DNA of 64,000 bases from Odobenus rosmarus divergens. Taxonomy: Eukaryota; Chordata; Mammalia; Carnivora; Odobenidae. The stretch covers positions 124,001 to 188,000 of the forward strand of contig NW_004451850.1 of NCBI RefSeq assembly GCF_000321225.1, in the 5' to 3' direction. This document shows, piece after piece, positions 58,209 to 64,000 of this stretch; position 1 is the stretch's first letter, and each line of letters opens with the position of its first letter. Made by a program: the position numbers and the translations under genes. The notes below the pieces were generated by a model. That model searched no databases. It saw only the letters and a list, made by a program, of their open reading frames with translations, and had not been told where the DNA came from.

Positions 58209-58502
58209 GATCTCGCTCATATGTGGAATTTAAGAAAACAGATGAACATATGGGAAGGGGAAAAGAAAAAAAGAAAAAGGGAAGCAAACCATAAGAGACG
58301 CTTATCAATAGAGAACAAACTGAGGGTTGATGGAGGGAGGTGGGCAGGGGACGGGCTAGATGGGTAACAGGTATTTAGGAGGGCACTTGTGATGAGCACT
58401 GGGTGTTGTATGTAAGTGATGAATCACTAAATTCTACTCCAGAAACCAATATTGTATGTTAATGAATGAAAATTTAAATTAAAAAAAAAAGAAGCTATGA
58501 TG
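58209..58502 (+). mobile_element. Younger L1 3' stub inside the middle L1
   Basis: 'CTCGCTCATATGTGGAATTT', 'AGAGACGCTTATCAATAGAG' and 'GAGCACTGGGTGTTGTATG', ending in an A run at about 58480-58491. The L1-plus-SINE block lies between AAAAGATATGGTATAT (58193-58208) and AAAAGACATGGTATAT (58924-58939), one mismatch, consistent with this stub's TSD. Confidence 0.82.
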
Positions 58503-58916
58503 GGGTGCCTAGGTGGCACAGTTGGTTAAGCTTCCGACTCTTTGTTTTGGCACAGGTCATGATCTCAGGATGGTGAGACTGAGCCCCATGTCAGGCTCCA
58601 CGCTCAGTGCGTGGAGTCGGCTTAAGACCCTCTCTCCCTCTGGGGCACCTGGGTGGCTCAGTGGGTTAAGCATCTGGCTCTTGATTTAGGCTCAGGTCAT
58701 GATCTCAGGGTCCTGGGATCAAGCCCTGAGTCAGGCAGGGAATCTGCTTAGGGATTTCTCTCTCTCCCTCTACCCCTCCACCCACTTGTTCACTCTCTCT
58801 CTTTCTCTCTCCCCCTCCCTCGTTCAAAAAATAAATATTTTAATAAAAGACTCTCTCTCCCTCTGCCCCACCCCCCATGCACACTCTCTCTCTCTAAAAT
58901 AAATAAATCAACCTCT
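58503..58916 (+). mobile_element. Can-SINE, sense, split by another SINE
   Basis: The outer SINE has its head at 58503 ('GGTGCCTAGGTGGCACAG') and body to 58641, then resumes at 58847 with 'CTCTGCCCCACCCCCC' and tail AAAATAAATAAATC. Older variant of the family. It sits at the tail of the younger L1 stub. Confidence 0.92.
58642..58846 (+). mobile_element. Can-SINE inserted into a Can-SINE
   Basis: Complete SINE with head 'GGGGCACCTGGGTGGCTCAG' and tail 'AAAAAATAAATATTTTAATA'. TSD AAGACCCTCTCTCCCTCT at 58624-58641 and 58847-58864 (one mismatch) is made of the host SINE's own CT-rich body. Confidence 0.95.
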
Positions 58917-59744
58917 ATAAAATAAAAGACATGGTATATATTTATAATGGAATATTACTCAGGGATAAAAAAAAGAATGAAATTTGCCATTTGCAGTACC
59001 AAGGATGGACCTAGAAGGTATTATTCTAGGTGAGGTAAGTCAGACAGAGAAAGACAAATGCCATATAATTTCACTCATAAGCAGAATTTAAGAAACAAAT
59101 GAACAAAAAAAAAAAAAAAAAAGGAAATAAACAAAAGACCAGACTCTTCAATACAGAGAACAAACTGGTGGTTGCCAAAAGCGGAGTGGGTTGGGAGATG
59201 GGTGAACAGATAAAATGATTTAAGAGTACACTTACAGGAATTAAGTGTACAATTAAGAGCACTGAGAAATATATAGAATTGTTTAATCAATATATCGTAC
59301 ACCTAAAACTAATATAACACTGTTAACTGTATTTGAATTTTTTAAAAATTAAAAAATTAAAAAAAAATAAAGGGAGTAAAAAGTGTCAACACTATACTAT
59401 CAGGTATAATCTTTAGATTACAATATAGTATCTATAATATGAACCCAATTTCTGTAAGAAAAAAATGTGTGTTTGTTTATACCTAAGAAAAATCTGTGAA
59501 AACAACTGGATACCAAAATGTTAATGATTAGCTCTGGGTGGTGGGGCGGCAGGGGTTTTTATTTTCTCTTTCATTCAATTACACCTATCACAAATTTTCT
59601 TCAAACAATATCTTTATATTTATAATACTATTTGTTACATTTCTTCAATTCAGAGAATTTCTACTGTGTTCACTTTTTCCAGAAACATTCTTATTTATAA
59701 CACTTTTGTTACTTCCAACCCACCTTTTCCTTCATGCCCTACTT

Positions 59745-59905
59745 TATTTGGCTGTGTTTCTTACAGATTATATGAAGGTACACTGGAGTCTACCATCTTT
59801 TCAGTTGTAAGCTACTTAAGTGTAAAGACTGCAAATTCCATGTCTTATATTCTATCACTTCAAGTATAAATTGTACATACTTAGTAAATAGAGGATGAAC
59901 GTATG
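59745..59905 (+). mobile_element. L2 3' end fragment, sense
   Basis: 'TTGTAAGCTACTTAAGTGTA', 'AAGACTGCAAATTCCATGTC' and 'GTACATACTTAGTAAATAG' follow the L2 3' terminus in order. Confidence 0.65.
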
Positions 59906-60051
59906 ACAATGACCCAGTATAGTAACTACATAGATCATTCAGGCACCAAATAAACCAAACAAACGGATTTGTTCTTTATTGCTAAAATGAGTCTCTCTGA
60001 GGAAAGCTGTGTCACCCACAAATCCAGGAAGAATGGGTTATCCCTTCATTT

Positions 60052-60236
60052 TTTTTTTTTTTTTAGATTTTATTTATTTATCTGACAGAGAGATACAGCG
60101 AGAGAGGGAACACAAGGCGGGGGAGTGGGAGGGGGAGCGTTGCAGGGAGCCCAATGTGGGGCTCGATCCCAGGACCCTGGGATCATGAGCTGAGCTGAAG
60201 GCAGACGCTCAACCGACTGAGCCACCCAGGTGCCCC
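60052..60236 (-). mobile_element. Can-SINE, antisense
   Basis: T run, 'ACAGCGAGAGAGGGAACAC', head complement 'GAGCCACCCAGGTGCCCC'. Perfect 12-bp TSD ATCCCTTCATTT at 60040-60051 and 60237-60248. Confidence 0.96.
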
Positions 60237-60411
60237 ATCCCTTCATTTATGTTCCCACAATACCTGGCATATTCTCATTTATCAAGATTATCACATTAGT
60301 TTTGTGACTGCCTTTCTCGAGACTGATTTCTCATCTATCTTATAGATCCTCATATGTGCAGCATCTAGGGATGTTTGCCTCTCATAGGTTCTTGGTAAAC
60401 ACTTTTGTTTT

Positions 60412-60596
60412 GGGGGCACCTGGGTGGCTCAGATGGTTAAGTGTCTGCCTTCGGCTCAGGTCATGATCTCCAGGTCCTGGCATCGAGCCCCACATCAGGC
60501 TCCTGGTTCAGCAGGGAGTCCGCTTCGCCCTCTCCCTCTGTCTCTCCCCCTGCTTGTACTCTCTCTCTCTCAAATGAATAAAATATTTAAAAAAAT
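60412..60596 (+). mobile_element. Can-SINE, sense
   Basis: Head 'GGGGCACCTGGGTGGCTCAG', tail AAATGAATAAAATATTTAAA. TSD TAAACACTTTTGTTTT at 60396-60411 and 60597-60612 (two mismatches). It faces the antisense SINE 175 bases upstream. Confidence 0.95.
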
Positions 60597-60612
60597 AAAT
60601 GCTTTTGTTTTT

Positions 60613-61655
60613 AAGCCACTTTACTGAGGTTGATAAAAAGCTGTATATATTTAATATATACAACTTGATGAGTTTAGACATATTACACACCCTTAAAACC
60701 ATTGTGACAATCTATGCCATAAAAAATATCTATCACCTGAAAAACTTTCCTCCTGCCCTATTATTACTGATAAGAACACTTCCCATAAAATCTACTCTCT
60801 CAGTAAATGTTTAAGAATATAACACAGTATTGTTTACCATAGGCTCTAGGCTGTACAGATCTCTAGGACTTACTCATCTTGCTGAACGGAAACTCTGTAC
60901 CCTTTGACCAATATGTCCCCATTATCCCCTTCCCCCAGCTCCTGGTAACCATCACTCTGCTCTCTGATATTATGAGTTTGACTATTTTAGATTCCTTATA
61001 TAAGTGGAATCATGTAGTATCTGGCTCATTTCACTTTGCTTTATGTCCTCCAGGTTGATCCATGTTGTTACAAATGGCAGATTTCCTTCTTTCTAAAGCC
61101 TGAATAATATTCTATTGTAAGTATATACCACATTTTCCCTATTCATGCATCTGTTGATAGACATTTAGGTTGCTTCCTTGTCTTGGTTGTTGTGAAGAGT
61201 GCTGCAGTGAACATAGGGATGCAGGTATCTCTTTGAGATCCTAATTTCAATTTCTTTGGCTATATACCCAAAACTAGGATTGCTGGATCATTTAATTTTT
61301 AAAAAAAGATTGTATTTATTTATTTGTCAGAGAGAGAGCGAGCGAGCACAAGCAGGGGGAGCGGCAGGCAGAGGGAGAAGCAGGATCCTCGTCAAGAAAG
61401 GAGCCCGATGTGGGACTCGATCCCAGGACCCTGGGACCATGACCTGAGCCAAAGGCAGATGTCTAACGAACTGAGCCACGCAGGCATCGCTATTTTTAAT
61501 TTTTTTGAGGAAACTCCATACTGTTTTCCATAGTGGCTACACCAGTTTACATTCCTACCAACAGTGCACAAGTTTGTATTTTCATTCTTGCCAACACTTA
61601 ACTTTTTTTTTGTAATAGTTATCCTAACATAGGTGAGGTGATGTCTCACTGCAGT
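60613..61655 (-). mobile_element. Older L1 3' region, antisense
   Basis: Complement gives an old L1 3' UTR and ORF2 end: 'TTTACTGAGGTTGATAAAAA', 'CCTGGTAACCATCACTC', 'TTCACTTTGCTTTATGTCC', 'CTGCAGTGAACATAGGGATG', 'ACTGTTTTCCATAGTGGC', 'AGGTGAGGTGATGTCTCAC'. An antisense SINE lies within it. No coding potential remains. Confidence 0.87.
61302..61488 (-). mobile_element. Can-SINE, antisense, in antisense L1
   Basis: Tail complement 'AAAAGATTGTATTTATTTAT', 'GAGCGAGCGAGCACAAG', decayed head complement 'GAGCCACGCAGGCATCGC'. It interrupts the L1 between 'GGATTGCTGGATCATTTAAT' and 'TTTTTGAGGAAACTCC'. TSD A/T-rich and imperfect. Confidence 0.93.
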
Positions 61656-61739
61656 AAATGCTTTTTAAAGGAATGAATATATTTAACCATGGAAAGAACA
61701 ATGTGGAAAACGGGAGCAGCGTTAGAGCAAGGTGGAAAT

Positions 61740-61872
61740 GATGGGCCTTTAACATTTCAATCCGTTCTCTTTTGACAAATGAGTCATGGGGCCTTGTACA
61801 AGTCACTCTTCTTCTTCCATATTAAAGGAGGCATTCAGATTAGACAAACTAGAACCCTAACAATAGATTTAA
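61740..61872 (+). mobile_element. MIR remnant, sense
   Basis: 'CATGGGGCCTTGTACAAGTC', 'ACTCTTCTTCTTCCATATTA' and 'AAAGGAGGCATTCAGATTAG' parallel the MIR 'tgaccttgggcaagtcacttaacctctct' to 'aatggg' stretch. Weak. Confidence 0.45.
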
Positions 61873-61996
61873 TATCATTGACTGATTATTAAGGTGGACC
61901 CAGGACTTAGGGTTAGATTTTTCAATTTATTTTTAAGTTTTTCTTACTGACAGTGAAATTTTTCCCTGGTCTTGAGACCCAAACATTTCATCTATC

Positions 61997-62185
61997 AACG
62001 AATGAGGGTCTCAGAGAGGAGGGGGTGGGGGAAGGGGTAACAGGGTGATGGGTATTAAGGAGGGCATGTGTTGTGATTTGCACTAGGTGTTATACGTAAC
62101 TAATGAATCATTGAACACTACATCAAAAACTAATGATGTACTATACATTGGCTAACTGAACATAATAGAAAAAAGAAAATTTAAA
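61997..62185 (+). mobile_element. Short L1 3' stub, sense
   Basis: About 189 bases of carnivore L1 3' UTR ('GGGTGATGGGTATTAAGGAG', 'AACTAATGATGTACTATAC') with an A-rich tail. TSD AAACATTTCATCTATC at 61981-61996 and 62186-62201 (one mismatch). Confidence 0.93.
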
Positions 62186-62201
62186 AAACATTTCATCTGT
62201 C

Positions 62202-63250
62202 CAACCTGTAGCAAATGAAACTGACGTTTGATAAAGGGAATAGCAAAATGATCAGATATGTAGTTCTTAAATATTGAAGGAGTGAAGCTTGAGGGGATGC
62301 AAATATATACAGTTAGTGAAGATGCTCTGCGAGCTCATCAGCTCTTTAGGGAAGCACTGTAGAAAGACAGTACATTCTTTCCAAAGATACAGAAAAACAT
62401 GTTTTTCCAGTAATGGGCTAACTGAAAATAAAAGTTTTATTGTCAGATATAACTTTCAGGACTATCCCCATATCAGAAAGAATCAACTGTCTCAAGGTAA
62501 AATGCAATGTGTAATAAGCTCTCACATTATTAAGTATCTTTCCCTTCCCGCCATCCCAGCGAAATGTCAAGGATACACTGGCTGAAATTTTCCACAATCC
62601 AGATGTCCTTGAAAACCTCATCTGTGGCTGACTAGAGAGAGCCAACCGATGCAAAGCAAACAATGACTGAAGTTCATGACATTACTGGAAGCGTCCTAAA
62701 CTCGAGTGATCTCCATTTCAGTAAGCTTTTCCTCCATCAAGACATGTGTCTTTCCAAAAATTACCTCTCTGATTCAAGAGAGGAAATAGGATCATCCTAG
62801 ATGTTTAGATCATAGGTGAGGATGTTCTAATTCTTTGGCTCAATCTAGTCTTCTGCTTAGTTAGACCAAGTCCCTAACATAACCTCTATTAAAATTACAT
62901 GTTAAACTTTAAAAAATGGCATTCCAAGTTTTTGTTGGCACAAGTCTTATAGGTGATAAGAAAGGGATGCTATTTGAAAATACCATTACTTTCTATAAAA
63001 TAAAATGCAACTTCCCCTTTTTTTAGAAGAGGGAATTGAATTTTTTTTAAGTTAAAATAAGACAAAGAGAGGATTTCCATATATTCATATGTAAAATACG
63101 TAAATACAACTAAAGAATAGGATCCGCACACTGACCTTTGTTTACCTCTCTCATCTTTTCTACTGCTGCTCTCTGTGTGTACTCATGTATTCATATACCT
63201 GCAGTCATTCATTGAGTACACTGCTTCATGACACTGTTTCTCCCGTCTTT
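62202..63250. other. Unassigned sequence
   Basis: No repeat or gene recognised. A 98-codon plus frame (62289-62585) has no domain I know. Confidence 0.35.
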
Positions 63251-63266
63251 TTAAAAAATATATTTC

Positions 63267-63315
63267 TGAAACTAATAATACACCGTATATTAATTGAATT
63301 TAAATAAAAAATAAA
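63267..63315 (+). mobile_element. 49-bp L1 3' micro-insertion
   Basis: Only the last bases of L1 ('TGAAACTAATAATACACC', 'GTATATTAATTGAATT') and an A-rich tail. Bounded by a perfect 16-bp [19 protein letters not shown] at 63251-63266 and 63316-63331. Confidence 0.88.
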
Positions 63316-63434
63316 TTAAAAAATATATTTCCCCTTTTGAGTATGTATATTTGTCTCTCTCCTAGAGTTTTTCTTCTCTTTTCCGACCTCCCATTTCTAT
63401 CTTTCTCCCTTATCTGGTCATAATATAAATCAAA

Positions 63435-63655
63435 TGATGGCCTATGGGCCAAATTCAGCCCACTGCTTGCTTTTGTAAACACAGTTTTACTGGAACACTG
63501 CTATTCCAAATTTGTTTATATACTGTCTAGGTTTGCATTTGTACTACAAAGAGAGTTGAGGATTTGCAACAGATACTATACAATACAGTCTGTAAAACCT
63601 GAAATATTTATTCTCTAGTCCTTTACAGAACAAGTTTAACAACTCCTAATGTAGG
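63435..63655 (-). mobile_element. Nonautonomous hAT-Charlie-like element
   Basis: 'CCAAATTCAGCCCACTGC', 'TTTTGTAAACACAGTTTTAC', 'TGGAACACTGCTATTCC', 'AGAGTTGAGGATTTGCAACA', 'CTGTAAAACCTGAAATATT' and 'CCTTTACAGAACAAGTTTAA' follow a well-known MER-type hAT-Charlie nonautonomous family from memory. Orientation relative to its consensus and exact name are uncertain. Confidence 0.62.
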
Positions 63656-64000
63656 TGGTAAGTCTATTTTTCAAGGGTCTTTGTTGTTGGAGATGTTATG
63701 CAGGGCTGTGGGCAATCAGAGAAGTTTCCAAAGAGAAGCTGCCTGCCAGTATTTCCTAAAAGGATGAACTGTTTCCATATGGTGGAAGAGGTTGCGCTAA
63801 GCAATTCCTTGTAAGTTTCTGGTGAGATATCTGAGAGTTGTATTCATTCTTATAAGAAGCCTATCCCATCAACTAAATTTTAAGTAGCATGAGAGCTGGG
63901 ATCTCTGTTGTTGTTTACCTTCCATTCTCCCCTGTACCCAGTAGCCTAGCAGTAGTACCATTGTTAGAATGAGACAGGAAGAGATCCTGCCTTATTTCCT
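63656..64000. other. Unassigned sequence to window end
   Basis: No gene recognised. 63880-63965 ('CATGAGAGCTGGGATCTCTG', 'CCCCTGTACCCAGTAGCC') may be a sense L2 3' end fragment. Confidence 0.4.

Larger units (their letters stand above)
57928..59373 (+). mobile_element. Middle L1 of the nested stack, sense
   Basis: Starts near 'CAGAATGGCAAAAGTCAAAA', continues with 'TGTTGGTGAGAAGATGTGG', 'TACTGGGTATTTATC' and 'GATGAATGGATAAAAAAG', is interrupted at 58208, and resumes at 58924 with 'CATGGTATATATTTATAATG' to its own tail at about 59370. TSD GAGTAAAAAGT at 57917-57927 and 59374-59384. Confidence 0.85.
57600..59640 (+). mobile_element. Oldest L1M of a nested stack, sense
   Basis: The left part, 57600-57930, reads as old L1 ORF2 end ('AAGATTTATGTACAAGTGTG', 'TACTTGTAATAGCAAAATAC'). 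The right part, 59374-59640, reads as its 3' UTR ('CCAATTTCTGTAAGAAAAAA', 'GGATACCAAAATGTTAATGA', 'AGCTCTGGGTGGTGGG'). Everything between is younger. Confidence 0.62.

Noticed and set aside
1..64000. CRISPR array, phage, plasmid or other prokaryotic system
   Set aside because: No regular spacers, no bacterial gene structure; L1, Can-SINE, MIR and L2 content make it a mammalian nuclear window.

Overview
This window is nuclear DNA from a carnivoran mammal. It is AT-rich and intron-poor, and it holds about 26 tRNA-Lys-derived Can-SINEs (head like GGCGCCTGGGTGGCTCAG, pyrimidine-rich middle, AAATAAATAAAATCTT tail) plus many L1 copies with carnivore-type 3' ends. The SINE heads are neither the dog type nor the cat type. 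The middles and tails look more like those I know from bears, panda or seals than from mustelids. That clade guess is from memory of the families and is only moderately firm.

I find no intact host gene with introns and no RNA gene. The only host-gene sequences are two processed retrocopies. One is an almost complete CNIH1 copy (about 55.3-56.8 kb), with 5' UTR, 137 codons in frame, 3' UTR, poly(A) and a 13-bp target-site duplication (TSD). The other is a decayed EIF1 copy (about 42.8-43.5 kb) that landed inside an L1. The long open frames elsewhere are L1 ORF1/ORF2 remnants or translations of SINEs.

Layout. 1-3.6 kb: antisense ancient L1 (ORF2 to 5' region), then a MaLR-type LTR. 3.6-17.6 kb: mostly old or unrecognised sequence with scattered L2, MIR, two SINEs, short L1 3' stubs, one hAT-like element and a 50-N gap that looks like a bad join. 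17.6-26.3 kb: L1 3' fragments, a nest of SINEs and a 5'-inverted (twin-primed) L1 inside an antisense ancient L1, then a sense ancient L1. 26.3-33.6 kb: a near-full-length but broken sense L1 with three SINEs. 33.6-37.7 kb: quieter DNA with MER20-like, MER5A-like, MIR and L2 remnants. 37.7-47.25 kb: two sense L1s back to back, together splitting one older L2. 47.3-55 kb: L2, HAL1-like and L1 remnants with many SINEs and a 200-N gap between inverted SINEs. 55-57 kb: CNIH1 retrocopy inside an old L1. 57.6-59.6 kb: a five-layer nest of L1s and SINEs. 59.7-64 kb: L2, SINEs, an antisense L1, two very short L1 stubs and a hAT-like element.

Nothing here forms a pathway or operon, and I see no convincing new biological system. 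The value of the window is its retrotransposition record: many insertions still carry readable TSDs, so nesting order, 5' inversion, extreme 5' truncation and L1-mediated retrocopying can be read directly. Repeat family names are recognised from memory, not from a database search.
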